Positions 1 to 14,800 of a stretch of 64,000 nucleotides of DNA are shown piece by piece. The DNA is taken from the NCBI RefSeq assembly GCF_040054535.1, contig NC_090798.1, positions 3,760,001 through 3,824,000 of the forward strand. The letters run 5' to 3'. This stretch comes from Antennarius striatus. Lineage: Eukaryota > Chordata > Actinopteri > Lophiiformes > Antennariidae. The notes below the pieces were generated by a model. That model saw nothing but the letters and a program-made list of their open reading frames with translations. It was not told the DNA's origin and did no database searches. Made by a program: the position numbers and the translations under genes. How positions within the stretch are numbered: position 1 is the stretch's first letter; each line of letters opens with the position of its first letter.

Positions 1-354
1 TTGGTAGGCAGTCATGTGATACCGTACACACATTCTATTGGCTGATAGCATCCGGAAGTGCGCTACTTTCCGTGAGTCTCAGACTTCCATGAGACACAAA
101 AATGCTTTAAACAGTCGATAAAAGTATGGGAAAAGGTAATAGAGATAGAAGGTGGTTTAATTTCAGTGTGGGGAGGGTTCATGAACATTTAAATTACCAT
201 AAATAATAACAGTTTAATAATAGCTTGTCGCTATATCGCGGAATTCGTTATTCGCATATATACTGTTTTGGGTTTGAGACCTGTTCTGTGCAGAGTTTGT
301 ATGTAAACCTCGTATCTGTATGGGTTGTTTGTTCTTCGCATGGCTCTGCAGCGC

Positions 355-474
355 ATCATGTTTCCCATCTCTCACCCGTACGTCAGCTGGAATAGGCTCC
401 AGCCACCCCCGAGATCCGCAAAAGCAGAAGAAATGCATAAGATTGAATGAATGAATGAATGAATGAAATTAATT
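355..474 (+). repeat. Fragment of a teleost interspersed repeat ending in (AATG)n
   Basis: The words 'ggaataggctccagccaccc' followed by a short spacer and a run of 'gaat' units are the usual 3' end of a high-copy fish interspersed repeat. A related tail occurs at about 51.0-51.1 kb, and a longer copy in reverse orientation at about 36.1-36.35 kb. Confidence 0.65.
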
Positions 475-3400
475 ATTGAGATTTGATCAAAATGCAAACT
501 TTCTTCAGAAAACATCGGAACTGGGATTTTGGACAATACTTGGTCTGTTTGTGCAGAAGTGTGGAAGCCTCACACTCAGAGAATCTCTTTATGACATGGT
601 AACAAGTGTAGAAGTTGTGATGTGAGTGAAATATTCCTCGTTCATATAACGATAAAATGAATATATGTTTGAGATATGAGAACCTCATCAGCTTCTACAG
701 GGAAGCGTGTGAAGCAGAAAGCTTTGTTCAGAGACATTCTGTTCACATGTGTAAGCTGTCCACGTTGTCAGTTTGATAAGAAAGGCCAAAAGATTCTGCA
801 CGATTTGTTCATGCACCCTTGTGTCGGACTCCATACCTCAAATACCACTGATGTTTTTTGTTTTTGTTGAGTTGATCTCATGGTATTTGTGGTGGACTTT
901 AAAGAAATGTAAGATGTCAACATATGTTGCCCAAGAAGCACAAGGATCGCAGATGTGCAGCATAAGAACGCAACTTCATCCTCAGCCAACAAATTTTTAA
1001 AAAAAGATGGCTTTTAAGGAAATAATTACCAATGAAAGCGAAATGCTGTTAAAAGATTGAAAGATATATCCGGGTTTTCTCGGTCTGCTAGGTGTACAAA
1101 ATAATCTCACCACTTGTCGTATTTAGGATATGCATCCAACAGACCATAGTCTTCTCTAAACCTTGAACCACTAATGTAAGGCTGAGTGGAGGGAAACTGT
1201 TTGCGTTGTCTATTCTACCATTTTCAAAGGCCTGGGTATAAGCCACAACACTATTGAATGTCCGTAATGGCTTTCGAGTGTCATGCTTTACTCATTCAAT
1301 CCTACAGAATCTTTTCGTGTAATCTCAAATATAAGAGGTTCTTTCTATTGACTCCAGGCACAAGCAAAAGCATCCCATCCTGATATAAACTGAAAGGAAC
1401 ACCTGCAGACACAAATCGGGGCTGAAAGAGGTCCTGCCATTTCTCTATACATTCATGTGGAGTGTTCTATGGCCTTAAAGATCTCGAAGGATCTATCTGT
1501 CATGTGAAAACAAGTCTGTTGCTATGATCCCTGATCCACAAAGTTGAGACTGGTCTGTCTTCCGTTATCGTATACCTCTGGGCTTTGCCAAAGAATAACG
1601 CAGATACATATGTAAAGAAAACTGATCTCAGAAGTCGTGAATCTATGTAGTCTGACATCCTACCTTTACTGCATTGATTGACGATGCACTGATGTTTACT
1701 TCTGACCTGTCACTCACTTGCTTAGTACCTGTTAAGCTAATTTGGAACCTCAATGCAGGTAATGTCAAACAGGTACCTGGTACTTTTACCTCATGGAGGG
1801 TAGAGATGGTACCACCTTGTGGAAACACGGCTTTTGATAACAGGAAATAGCTCAACACTTTGTCTGTATTTACTTTTACAGCCGTTCTCACTACTCCCTG
1901 TTTGAAATCTTCTTTATGTACAATCAGCCTATTCATCTAAACTCGAAGGCAATAAATCCAACCAATAAAGTAGAATGGTTTCACAAATATACTGTAAATC
2001 TTTCAAACACCTTGGAGACTGCAGACTGGGAGGTTTTTTGCTCTGGTTTATTGGAGCTGGAGGGATCTCAGAGGGCAGGGGGATCATAGTGGAAGCAGAC
2101 GCTAAGCAACTGACAGCGTATTGTACCAATGGTTTGAGGGATCTGTCACATTCCCCTCAGAGTTGAATGATTGTTCTCCTTCAGGGTGTAACCCCCGACC
2201 TCAGCATTGACAACATGTCTGTTTGCTCATGATCTCCAATAAACTATGACGAAATTACACTGCAGCTCATCTGTGGTTAAGGAATTTTATTTCCACTAAC
2301 AAAAAAATTCCTTTACTCACTAACCTAACTGAGTCTTGTAGCTTCGTATAAAAACCATACATTGATAGAGATCCTGAATGCATGTTCAATGTGAATTTTT
2401 AATTTTAAATCCATGCAATGTTTTCTTTTACGATATGAAGCATTTTAAAATTTTTCTTTCCTTGGTGATTGTAATTGGTGACTTTTTACACATTATTTAT
2501 TTATTCCTTTATTTATTCATTCAGCTCCTCTTTGTGTTGATGTTCTAGTAACTACTGAAACACTCAAACTCAAACACAAACCACATTGCTTTTAACATTA
2601 CTCATGTTGTCAGGATATATCTATCGTCACATTCTGCCAGGATGTAAATCAGACCCTTTTACTGACTTATTGGACCTTAGGGTCAAGAGGTGGTTTAGGG
2701 TCTCCTGGGAATTATTAAAATACATCTTGAGTGTTTCTCATATGCATCCTTTGAGACTCCTCTCATCCTGATTGTCGGGAACTCTTCTCGGTGGTCATCT
2801 CTTAATTCTTGTCATCTGGGATACAGACTGGCTCGTTTTCAATCAGAGTTCATCAACCGTACAATTCATTAAAAAGGGTTTTTTTGTCCTCGAAAGTTTA
2901 TTTTCCATTCGTACGATTAAACCGTAGAATCGAGATACAAACGCAGGAACAGTCTGACTTACTCTGGCTCACAGACAAAGCCCTCTGTCAGTAAGTGTGG
3001 GAATATTAGTCCCTGGTTTTTCCCCGGGGGTTGAAATCTCTCCCATCCATCCAGTCCGTCTGTTATGGTCTGTGTATCACCTCCCTCTGTCCTTTCTTGA
3101 TGTTTTTCTTTGGAGCTTCTGTTATTTTTTTCTCTTACAGCACTTCTTTGACTTTACATCTCTTTACTTTACTCCATGACATAACATATCTTGTTTTTTT
3201 CATATGTATCTTTACCCCTGTTGGAATGTGTGAGGATACCTGTATGCTGTATTGGTGATTGGCTCATTGGCAGCGTACGGTGAATCAGATGTGAGGGAGA
3301 TTTGTTCTTATTTGGTGTTGTTGGGAGTTCATTCTCATGCCACATTCTCCGAATCGCTGCTCTACAGGGACTTCAGACTAACACACCCTCCCCAACCTTT

Positions 3401-3946
3401 CATCTCCTTTCCTCTACTGGCTTAAACACATTATGTTTGAAATTGAAAAATAATTGTTGGATTATTTTCTACTGCTGTGTGGCAGACGATAAAAGTCGAA
3501 TCTGGTTTTGATTTTGAATGTATGTGTTCTTTGGTAAATGCTGCTCCTCGTCGTGTCTTTTTTCCTATCTTTCTTCTCCTCTCTGCTTTTCTTCAAATCC
3601 TTGTCTTTTACAACAAATATAATAAATCTCAATCGCTTGTTTCATTTCAGGAGTTATACTAAAAAAATTGAGATAATAGAATAATACTATAATATTTATC
3701 TATCCTTTTTAGCACTGTCTGCAAAGTTCTGTTAAGATCTTTTTGTCTTTTTTCCCAGCACTTTATTTGAGCTAGTCGGTCACATCGGATTAGAGAGACT
3801 CAGATTACAGCCTCTATTTTGTACCTTCAGAATAAAGCTACTTCATTTAATGGCCAAAATTTTACTGTCAAGAACGCCTTTTTCTTTACTTGTTTCCTCA
3901 TGTCGTCTATCATTACCATTTTTACTGTTGTTGCACAGTGGTCTCT

Positions 3947-3968
3947 TCACTGCCCTCTTGTGGTTGTT
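3947..3968 (-). promoter_or_regulatory. CTCF-like motif
   Basis: On the minus strand this reads CCACAAGAGGGCAGTG, close to the vertebrate CTCF core (CCASYAGRKGGCRS). It is a motif match only; binding is not shown. Confidence 0.4.
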
Positions 3969-4566
3969 TTGATGTCAGAATAAATGCGATGACGGGGTCA
4001 TCACTTAAAATGTACAAATCAAGTTTTATAAGTAAATGAATATTACGTCCATGAGCACACAGTTCGGTTAAAGAGTCTTCAAATAAATCAAGATGAGCAA
4101 GATGGAAGTCGTTGAGAGGTTCTGAATATTTATTATAATACATTTTTCATTGATTGCTCAGACCCACTGAAAGGTTTAACTGAGCAGCTATCTGCACTGT
4201 AACTAAGAGCAAATCAATAACACATTGATGTTTTATAGAATAATAATTAGATTATATCACAGAATAATCCCCCTGAGGTATCTAAACCGAAATCTAAACC
4301 GGAGTCTGTCTTATTATCCCAGGCAGTTTCCTCTTCATCTTTGTTATTTCCTCGTAGTTCTGAATGAGCATTATGTAATCATATATTCTGTACATACATG
4401 CATACACATACACACACAGACACAAAAACACGACGGCATTAGGGCGTCGCTAGGATTAGCTGTAGCTGGTGGTGGCGTGTGTGTGATGGGAGGCACCGTG
4501 ATGTTGTAAATAAACTATAATTTCCTGCAGTCATGGGAGTTTGACCTTTTTTTTATTTCGGAATAC

Positions 4567-4616
4567 TCTCTCTCTCACTCACTCTCACACACACACACAC
4601 ACACGCACGCACGCAT

Positions 4617-4678
<62 letters not shown>
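4567..4678. repeat. (CT)n/(AC)n microsatellite
   Basis: A short CT-rich lead runs into about 90 bases of AC dinucleotides with a few ACGC interruptions. It is typical fish microsatellite sequence, and the small ORFs across it are meaningless. Confidence 0.95.
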
Positions 4679-5432
4679 TCAGTTGGACACATTTTGGTCC
4701 TCATTTTCTGTATTTAGTGGGGATCTCCATCTCTGTGGACCCAGATATTCTGGATGTTTGTAGGAACCTCTGATCGTTCCATAATAGGGATCTGCCCCAA
4801 CCCTGAATCAGGGATTCCTAAACAAGAATTTTAGTAACTAAAACAATGGCTGCTTCCATGTAAACCAGGTCAGAGAACCAGGATGTGGAGCTTGTAAAAA
4901 CAAGCTGACATGAAACATCAGTTAGCATCGTTTTATTGCTCTATACAGTATTTTCTACTTCAAGCTCCACTGCTGTCACGCTACACAAATTATGGGATAT
5001 TTCTTCTTTTGATCTCTATACTATTTTTTTATAATAAACAAAACGGAGGCACAGGATAATAATATTATTATTATATTAAATATTAATATTCATTGGAAAG
5101 ATGCAGTAAATATTTATATTTTATTGTATCCGACAATAGTTATAATCTATTACTCAGATTATTGTGTATCAATGGAAAATAAAAATATTTATCTGACATG
5201 CTTATTAATCCTGAATGAGAAAAATATAGCGTTAAATCATAATTAATCAAGAAAAAAATTAGTATTCTCAGAAGGTCAAAGTATTCAGTGGTGTAATGCT
5301 CCCCAGAAGATTATTTTTATATTAATTTGTGTTGTTATTTACTGCTATGAATGTTTATAGATGAGCTCCCTCATGAAAGAATGATTTAAAGTGGGGTTTT
5401 TTTTATTCACCTTGACAGATTTATTTCCCTTT

Positions 5433-5434
<2 letters not shown>

Positions 5435-5466
<32 letters not shown>

Positions 5467-5480
5467 AACACACACACACG
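5435..5480. repeat. (CA)n microsatellite
   Basis: CA dinucleotide tract with one interruption ('ataaa'). Confidence 0.95.
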
Positions 5481-5813
5481 CTTACATCATATCCTTTTGT
5501 CATGTCTGGGACAGAGCAGCCATTACGTAGACAGTTCTTCAAACAACAAGGTCTCTCTTCTTGAAATGTTCTCCTCTATTTTTAGATCTGAGGTACCAAA
5601 CATGATGACAGAGAAAAGAAAAGGTCAGAACGACTTCAGCTTGAAGTAAAACGTATTTAATAGAGAAAGGAATAAACGATTGAACATTGAGCAGCGGACA
5701 GGGAAATCCTTAAACCAGGAGTCTGCGAGATACCACACAACCTATGATAACCTTTAACACCACGAAGATTCTAATAAAGTTTGATTTTTTTTTTTCTTCT
5801 CTTTTCCTCGCAG

Positions 5814-8800
5814 AAATACGAAAACGGAGGAAATCTCTTCGCAGGAAGTTTGACTCGTTTTCAAAGGAAAAGAAGGAGCGAGGTGAGTTCCTGGATGGGA
5901 TCATGTGTGGAATAACTGGACCACAGTTTGTCTCCGTCGATAGTGTGTCTGCCAGGGATTGTGTGTTCCCATGTAGTCCCAGAATGACACACAAACTCTC
6001 CAGTGTTACAAGAAACAATATCTCTTGTGTGCACTAAAACCACACCACCAAACAGTGATTCTCAGGACTTACCACTAATGGTGCTCCTTGAAATACTTTG
6101 TTTATAAAGCACAAGTGTCTGGGGCCGGCACAATGAGTCACGTTGCGTTCACTGACTCAAACCTCTCATGCATTGTTATAACATAAACGTAAATGATGGA
6201 CGGACAAAATGTTCCCCATGTCTTCTCTGCCAGTCACTCTGTGTCACCTTTTAAAAGCAGGAAGGACTCCGTCAGCAACGAGTGCGTTCACGTCCGCACC
6301 GGGAAGTCACGCAAAAACTGTCCAAAGCAGCACCAAAACACAAGTGATAGTTTGATCACATGACGATGAAAGGAAAACCTGTTATTTATTTATTTTTGTA
6401 TATTTTTATTTGACATATTTCTGTTTTCACCTCCTTTCATTATCTCCTTCCTCTTCCTCCTCTAAGCCACGTAGCCGCTCCTCTGCTAACCTCTCTCATA
6501 AAGAGATGTTCTCTATTCTCAGGTGATTATCACAACACCGCCAGATACGAGCCAAAACACACAACGCACACATACACACGCATTCCCAGGCTGTTCACAC
6601 AAGTCTTTAAATCCTGCCTCCAGCCTCTTACACACAGGGACTTAGCCGAGGCTGATGAAAACACAGAACATTGGGAATTGGCAGGGCGCTCCGCTACCAC
6701 TGGAGGCCTGACCGTGTGGCCTTCAGGGGTCGGCAGGTATCACTGAGGGGTTTTTTCCCCGCTACCGTTGCTTATGCTTGCTCTAGAGCGCATTGTTGGC
6801 TTTCTATCTGTAAAGCGCCTTGAAATGTCTTCAGATATGATTTAGCACTATATAAATAAAAGTTGATTGATTGATTCCATTTTGTTTTGATCTAGAATTA
6901 TCATATTGAGTGTTTGAACCAAGGGAAACTTGGCTTTTTGCCTTGTCAAGTCCTGATTTAATAGAAAGTGAAATACAGAACAACAAGGTATAAACAAACT
7001 GCTTCAGCCGCCGTCCGGATTATTTTGGATATTAGGTTTTTAGAGTGATACGCTTCCTGTGGTTTGCTTTCTGTGTTGTTTCACTGGGGTTTACACAGCG
7101 GACATCCTGTGTTAAGTAAACAGGTATTTAAATTCTCCAAGCTCCCATGAGGACCAGCAGAATTATCCAGCTGCTGGGGTGATGAAGGGCAAATCTAGTT
7201 GGCATCTAAATATATATGGCCCACTGTCTCCCAATGGAGGACCACAAAAGATGGAACAATAAGGCTTCAGTCTGACAGACACACATGGCTGTCGTCTCCG
7301 AGGTTTTTAAATTTGCTTTACTTGAACTCAGGACGTGTCCAGAGGGTTTTGGTGAAATCAAACAAGAATGAACTTGGCTAAGAATCGAATAATGATTCCC
7401 CACTGGTGGAAAAAATGTCATGAAGCTCCAAAAAAAAGGTTTGGGTTTCCTTAGACCTCCACCAAGCTAAAAAAAAAAGAAAAACCTCCCTGTTAATTAT
7501 AAAACACTATAAAATTTAGTGAAACATTTGGAATACAATCATAATAATAAGAAAATCCATTCGTTTGTTCCTCGTTCCTTCGTTCATTCATTCATTCGTT
7601 CATTAGTTGGTTTTTCCTGAGGCAAAATACTGTTAGATAAGTGTAATGTGTGTCTGGATGTTGAATATAAACTCTGTGTGGATGATTAAAGCCGTCCAGG
7701 GACATTATTCCCATCTGTAGCAGTAAAGACTCGTTCCTTCGTGCTATGTCCCGTTACTAGTTTAAACTGTTCAAGACTTCAAATCCTCACCTGAGCCCTT
7801 GAAACAAGTGAACACTTAACACACCTCAGTAAAAGCAGCCGGTGATGTCATCGTTGGCATTCAGTCCTATAAGATGTGGCCAAGAGACGTCAGGACTGAG
7901 GAATGAGAACGATCTTATCCGTCAAAGAAGGCCATAAAGTTCAGAGTCTGAGACGCGTTAACTTTAAATTTAATGGATGGAGTCTGTTTTGTTATCAAAT
8001 GAACCGAGTTTCTCAGGTGTGAGGAAAACATCTTCTGGACTATTTTAAGACGAGTGTTCATCCTGCTGTTAGGAGAAACACTCAAAAGTTTGGAACAATG
8101 GCCATCAGCTTTTAAGAACGAGTAAATGGGGCTATTATAGTCATTAAGTTACTCAAAAGGAAATTCTAAAGAGCAGCTCTGATATCTTTTTACGTTGAAC
8201 TACACACTGAACCAATTTTGACCAAATTCTGTTCGTTCTGTCCTGGTTCCAGGGCTCCAGGGGCCACTTTAGGGTCTCAAGGATCATATCTGCTATGCCA
8301 TTGTCTGGACATACAACAACATAGTGAGTTGTTTGTGTTCCAAAACCTTCAAACCCAACATTTTCTTGGTGGCCGTTCACCTTGTTTTCAAAATGATTTG
8401 CGGGAAAGTGGTGGACTCTAACTTCCGACCACCGAGGGAAATGGAACACCAATAATCCTCGTCAAGATCGCTTCACTACAATTGGATCCAAATGTCTGGT
8501 CTACAGAACCCGGTCAAGAATAGGCTTGTTATATTTGGACCACATGTGAAGCACAATACATGTGCTGTGATTTAAACCATCAATACATCGGCTGCCTCTC
8601 GCCCGCACAATGTGTGCCGTTGTCCCAAATGAAGTCCAGATGTGTCGGGTAGGCAGGAAGATTCAGGGCTGGTCTGAATGATGCTCAGAACCCGAGTCAT
8701 TGTTATGATTACATATTTCCTCTAAATATTTATACCTCTGATTTTAGTTTGTTATTGACAGGATCAAGCAAAAACTACAAGACTTTCTTGAAACTTGGTA

Positions 8801-11800
8801 GAATGGTGGTATAGAACCCTAGCATTTTGGATCCAAACTCTAGATCAGCTTGTTTTCATGGTGAAAGAATCTAGATATATACTGTAGTTTGTATATGAAT
8901 GGAAATATAACTTGATTGGAGAAGAGACTCGTTGCTCAGCCTTGATGGAAATCTGTGATCTCTTTATCATCATTTCTCTCTCTCTCGATCTCGATTACAA
9001 ATGATTCTCATGGAAGTTCTTGTTTCTGTTATTACTGCTCATTTTATTTCCTGTCTGATCTAAAAAAAATTAAAAAACAAAAATCAAGCAAGGAGAGGTG
9101 TACGATCGTGTTCTGAGGTGGTGGGGAAACTATAGCAGAAATAATCAACATGTGGGCAAAAGACAATCATTAACGTGGTAGGAGGTCGTTTTAATGACAG
9201 CTTGTCTGTTTGGGGCAACCCAACTGAACTGGATTATCAGGTAAATCAACATTGTGCAAGCATTTCGCTGTTATAACATCCATTTGTGCATAAGCGCTGA
9301 ATAAACTCACATAACCTGAGGGTTATTTCCAGCTGAGTCAATCCTCTACCTTTAAGGCTTTGCATGGCGTCCTGCCAGGCAGCCATGGCTACCTAACCTA
9401 CATGGACCGCGCACGTGAGTGTGTTTTAGTCGTCCATGTGTCTCTATTCAAACTACCATCTGTGTGTTCACCATTCTGTGATTGTGGGATTCTTTAGTAT
9501 GGATGTAACCCAGATTAAGCTGCTGGGTATTTCCTGTTTGAGGCTTCTGGATGACAGCTGAGCTCTGACGCCTCACTGGCCCTTAATAACACCAGTAGAC
9601 GTGTGTGTGTGTGTGCGTGTGTGTGTGTCGCAGGTGGAAACGTCACGTTACGCTCAGGCTGCTGGGATGCGGTGTGTGTTGAACACCACATCCTTCAGCT
9701 GGACTCTCAGGGCTCCACACCACAAATCCCTGTTTAGTCAGATCCTACCTCTCGGGTATTTTGAAGAAGACTTCCTTAAAGCAGCAGGAAAAATATGTTT
9801 CTACATTAAGATACATATGATGTTATAAAAAATATGTCAGATTGTCAGACCTCCAGTTTTTTTTTTTTTTTTTTTAATTTCTCATCTTTAAGTGATCACA
9901 AAACTTCCTTGCTTCAGGTTAATACATGATTAACTTTTTCATCTTATAAATACTTATAATCCTACATTTAGTGACTTTGCAGTGACCTATTTAATCACAG
10001 GTTCACTTTTAGTTTAATTGTATGTAAGATAACTACCTTATAATTAAGTCACATAAATAGCCTCATTATCCTGTTCCCAAACACTAACGTCTCAAAGGTG
10101 ATATTAGTCTTACTCATCTCCATCTGGTCGATGCCGCGTCTCATTTCCCAGCTACGGGTCAGAGACCTGCTGACATTTCAGTCAAGAGCAGATTAATTTG
10201 TTCCGTTCATGTTCTGTGCGGTGGTACTTAATATCATAATGTCATTAACTTCACTTTCTCGGTGGGTAAGTTCACTTCATGCGTATCAGATGTCAGGCGG
10301 AACAGACTTCTGAGTGAAAAGTTCCGGGACAATAGAGAGTCTGTTCGTCAGTATTCCATGTTTTTATAATGACAATTTTTTTTAAGAAAATGTACAAGAT
10401 TTTTTTTTTAACAACGTTATTTTCTTACGCCGCCTGCAGCATTGCGTTAAAGCCCTGTTGGTCTGAGTGTGATGTCTGGTTTGAGGCCACTCCTGCTCTA
10501 ACAGGATTAGCTGTTTATCCCTCTCTTACCTGCTCTCTCCATCCATTCTGTCTATTCTTATGCCGCTCGTCTACTTGAACCTCTAATCTCTCCCATGAGG
10601 GGCCGTGCGTCAAAAGTTAACTGACGCCAGCACACGTAAAAACATCAAACTTTACTTTTATCAGCATTTGCAATCAGTATCTACTCATCCTGTTGGTCTG
10701 TCTGATGCTTTACCCACATTTTAACCTCAAGAAAGGCATCAAATCAGACATATATCAGTTCTAACATGATGCATATATTGAGATGATTTATTTCTGATTT
10801 TTTTTTTTTTATGGTCATAATATCTCCAAGTTAAACTCATAATAAAACCTCGGGGTGACATCATTAAAAACAAAAAAAGAGGAATAAATCCTATCTTCCT
10901 GCCCTCAGAAGCAGCTCCCATGGCGTTCGGCATCCCCCTGTCCCAGGTCATCGCCAACGACCGGGCCTACAAGCGGCGCCAGGACGCCCTGAAGGAGAGC
11001 AGACGAGACTGTCTGGACCTGGAGGCCAGCATCCTACGCTTCAGGGCCGAGAAGAGGCAGTTCTTCAACGGGAACAAGCCACTGATCAGCTCCTCGTCCA
11101 TCACGGGGGGAGGTCCCAGCTCGCCGTCCGCAAACTCCGTGGCACCGGCCCCCGTGTTTGAGACCCAGAACAAACCGCTGTCGCCCACGTTTCTGGATAA
11201 CAGCGGCCGACAGAGGAGGGTGAGACAGCTTTTCTCATTCAAACTCCAGTGTAGGAGGATTTAGTGTGATTTATGCATGAGTTATAGATTACAGCATGCA
11301 CAAACATACTTTATACGGGAGATGAGATGTGTGTGTTTGTGTTTGTGAGAAATTGCATTTCTTTCCTTAGTGGTACAATAAAATGTTGTCATGGTTGTTA
11401 ATGTGAGATTGAACACTACGCTGGAGGCGTCACGCCCTGTAATCCTCTCTGCACTGATCTGGAGTCAGTGGTTATGTTAGGTCTGTAATGACTATCATCA
11501 CAAACCTAGTGTTTTGATCTATGAAAATAGGTCAGGGTAAAATTTTGATTTTCTGATAGCACTTCTCTCAATTCAGCATGGACATGTAAGTACAGCACAC
11601 ATGACCTTACGTTTAGACATACAGCATATGTGTATTTTCTCTTCGTAGTTGAGTAAGTTGAAACCAAATCACAGCAAAACTTATATAAAGGCATTTTACT
11701 AAATAAAATTAATAAATAGTATACCATAAATAAGTAATAGACCAGACTTGTTTTTACAGGGTGTAAAAAAAATAACAGAAAAAAGTGCCTTTTAATAGCC

Positions 11801-14800
11801 AGAAACCTTTGAAATAGCGAGAGAGAGAGAGTGGTCTTGAGATTAAGCTTGGTGATTAACTTATTTTGTGGTTTAACTTTCCTTTCGGTCTCTTGTCATC
11901 ATCCTTTATATATTCCGAGTTTCCTAGTTTCTATTTTTCTGCACATTTAATTTCTACTGGGCTTCATCTGATGGCTTTTCCCTCATGAAAGCCAGGTTTC
12001 CTAAAATACTCCGACTGCTCCTCTGCTGCCATCCTTTTACATAATTTATCCTTTCTCTTGTCAGAGATCCTCTCAGGTTTTTGTTTTTTGTGGAATGCGG
12101 GAGTGTTTGGACTCGGCAATTTTTGAGATGTGGACAAATTATTGGTGGCAACAGTTTATTGTGTAACAAAGTGTGTTTAAACTGATGATGCACACCTCCA
12201 CATCCTCCACGACACAAAAACCTGTCTGTTGCAGGGCGGCCTGTCGGTGGACTCCATCTCTGACCTGGTGGACAGTCAGTCCCGCCTGCTGGAGGCGCTG
12301 CAGCTGTCTCACCCGGCTGAGCTGGAGCTGAAGAAGGCGGCGGGCTCCTCAGACGGGCGCACCCAGACCAAGCTCAGCCTCAACCCCATCTACAGACAGG
12401 TGCCCCGGGTCCTGGAGAGGTGCTGCAGCCACATTGAGACCCACGGTGAGACATTCTGGAGTAGAAGAAGAATCAGATGCTTCAAAATAAACTTTATTAT
12501 TTATTTTACTAGTTTCTTCATCTTCTGTCTCCAGGTCTTCAGACTGTTGGGATTTTTCGAGTTGGAAGCTCAAAGAAGAGGGTGAGGCAGGTGAGGACAA
12601 ATCCTTCCCTCTCTCATTTTAGCTGGAAAAAAACAAAACACTTCCTGTCTTTGAGTCAAATTAATAGAAACCATGGTTATTTATTTATAAATGTAATTCT
12701 TTGACATGGAAGCTTAAACGGACCAGTTTCAGCGGTGAATTATTTCGAAGTGAGGTATTTGTCTTAACTTCACCCTTCAGTTTTAGCACAAAGGTTCCGG
12801 ATCTTTATGAGTCATTATTTAGGATAGGAGTGAGAAATGATGCTCCTGCCGGTCCTCACCGCACTCTGGAATATATAAATAATCTGCAATCGAAAGGTTG
12901 ATGATGTGTGATATCCTGTTTTGAAGAACTTGTGACCGTCGCAGGAAGGCGGCCCTTGTTTGAACTCTAGGTGTGTGTCTTTCTCTTTATTTTGTATTTT
13001 TGGATGACTTGTCCGTGTTTTCATTTTTCGTGGTCCTCAGCTGAAGGAGGACTTCGACGTGGGCGTCGACGTACAACTGGACGAAGAGCAGAGCGTCCAC
13101 GATGTCGCGGCTCTCCTCAAGGAGTTTCTCAGAGACATGCCTGACCCTCTGCTGCCCCGGGAGCTGTACCCCGCCTTCCTGCACGCCAACTGTAAGTGCA
13201 TGCTCCACAAACCTGCAAGGGCAGGGGTGTCACATGAACTTTCAGATCCTTCAAGACCTGTGCTATTCATATTTAAAAAAATGAAACTCCTCCTGCATCC
13301 TCCCTGTGCCTCCTGCAGTGCTGAGGGGAGCAGACCAGATTCAGTACCTGCAGCACCTCCTCTACCTGCTCCCTCCCTGCAACTGCGACACCCTGCTGCG
13401 CCTCCTCAGCCTCCTGCACACCGTGCAGAGCTACGCCCAGGACAGCATAGGGACCAACGACGAGGAGGTGGTGGAACAGGAGCATGATAAAACCTTTTTA
13501 TATACTTTACTCGTCGGGAGGGGTTGGATCACCGCCATCTTCACCTTTCACCTTCTGTTTCCTCCCACCATCCAGATCCCGGGCAACAAGATGACAGCTG
13601 CCAACCTGGCGGTGATCTTTGGGCCCAACCTGCTGCAGAGAGAGCGGGGGTCCGACGTCAGCCCCCACATCTACGCCATGGGGATCGAAGACAGCACCGC
13701 CATCATCAGCGTGACCCTGGTGCTCATCCAGAACTACAGGAAGCTCTTCACGGTACGGTGTCACGCTACCACAGGAGATGTCGGAGTTTAACTGTTTAAC
13801 CCTGTTGGAACTTATTGCCTCAATATGTGTGTAAATTGTTTGGAGGAAATAGAAATGAGAGTTTTCATTTATTTATTCCAAAAAGACCACAAAGAAAGAT
13901 CCACCAAAATAAAAGCACGGATAAAAAGTGGAAAGACAAAGCTGAAAGTACTTATTAAATGACTGAATTAAGCTTTAAAGACAGGACGTCTCAAGACTTT
14001 TTTTCTCTAGATATTTCCTCTATTAAAAATATTTTATTCCTCTCAAACAACAACATGACCTCTAGGATTCTTGTGTGACCCTACAGGTTTCTGCAGAGCT
14101 GCAGCAGGAGGTTCTGATGAGTCTGATCCAGACCGACCCGGACATCATCGACTATCTCCTGCGCAGAAAACTCAGGTAACGAGTACAACCAGTGTGTCAG
14201 TCAGGATTTGTGGGGTTTTTAAACAAACTGCTGATGTGTGCATTTTCGTCACAGCGGCAGCCATCTGACGATGGACAGCAGCAGTGAGTCCGGCGGCCGG
14301 CGGGATACGGGGGCGTCTCTGGACTCCGTGGGAGCCTCCAGTGGGAGTTTGTCCCCACTGGAGCCCCCGTCACCTCTCTTCCCTCCTGACGGTACCGGTG
14401 GTGAAGGAAGCCTCACCAGCGAGGTCTTCCTCAACGTGCTCAAACTGAACCAGAACAGGAAGCGACAGGAAACAAGATATGGTACACATGTGGTGGTGCA
14501 CAACAAAAAATGAACACTTCCTGTATCTGTTTCAAATTAAAAGTCCCGGTTTCTTCATTTTGGTAAACAAGTGAAGCCCAGTGTCAGAATGCAGTTTCAA
14601 CCAGTTTATGGACATGTTTATGCTGGACAGACCATAATGCCCTTTGCATTTGTTTATTGTGCTGAAGTATAAAGTTGCATGTTTGACTTTTAAAGCTTGA
14701 TATTATATTTTTGGATTTCATGCATTTTTATTTTTTTCATTCGTCAATTCAGAAAAGCTCATAAATGTAACAATTAAAATAGATTCAGCAAGATCCATGA

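Larger units (their letters stand above)
1..5813. other. Upstream/intronic stretch before the first recognised arhgap6 exon; no gene seen
   Basis: I see no convincing exon on either strand. Open frames here are short and do not read as any family I know. The stretch probably lies in a 5' intron of the Rho-GAP gene, because the first recognised exon begins in mid-codon and must be preceded by another coding exon. I looked for the residues that precede this exon in mammalian ARHGAP6 (a SLSELERARLQE-like segment) and did not find them. It holds a repeat tail near 0.4 kb, two (AC)n tracts and one CTCF-like motif, listed separately. Confidence 0.6.
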
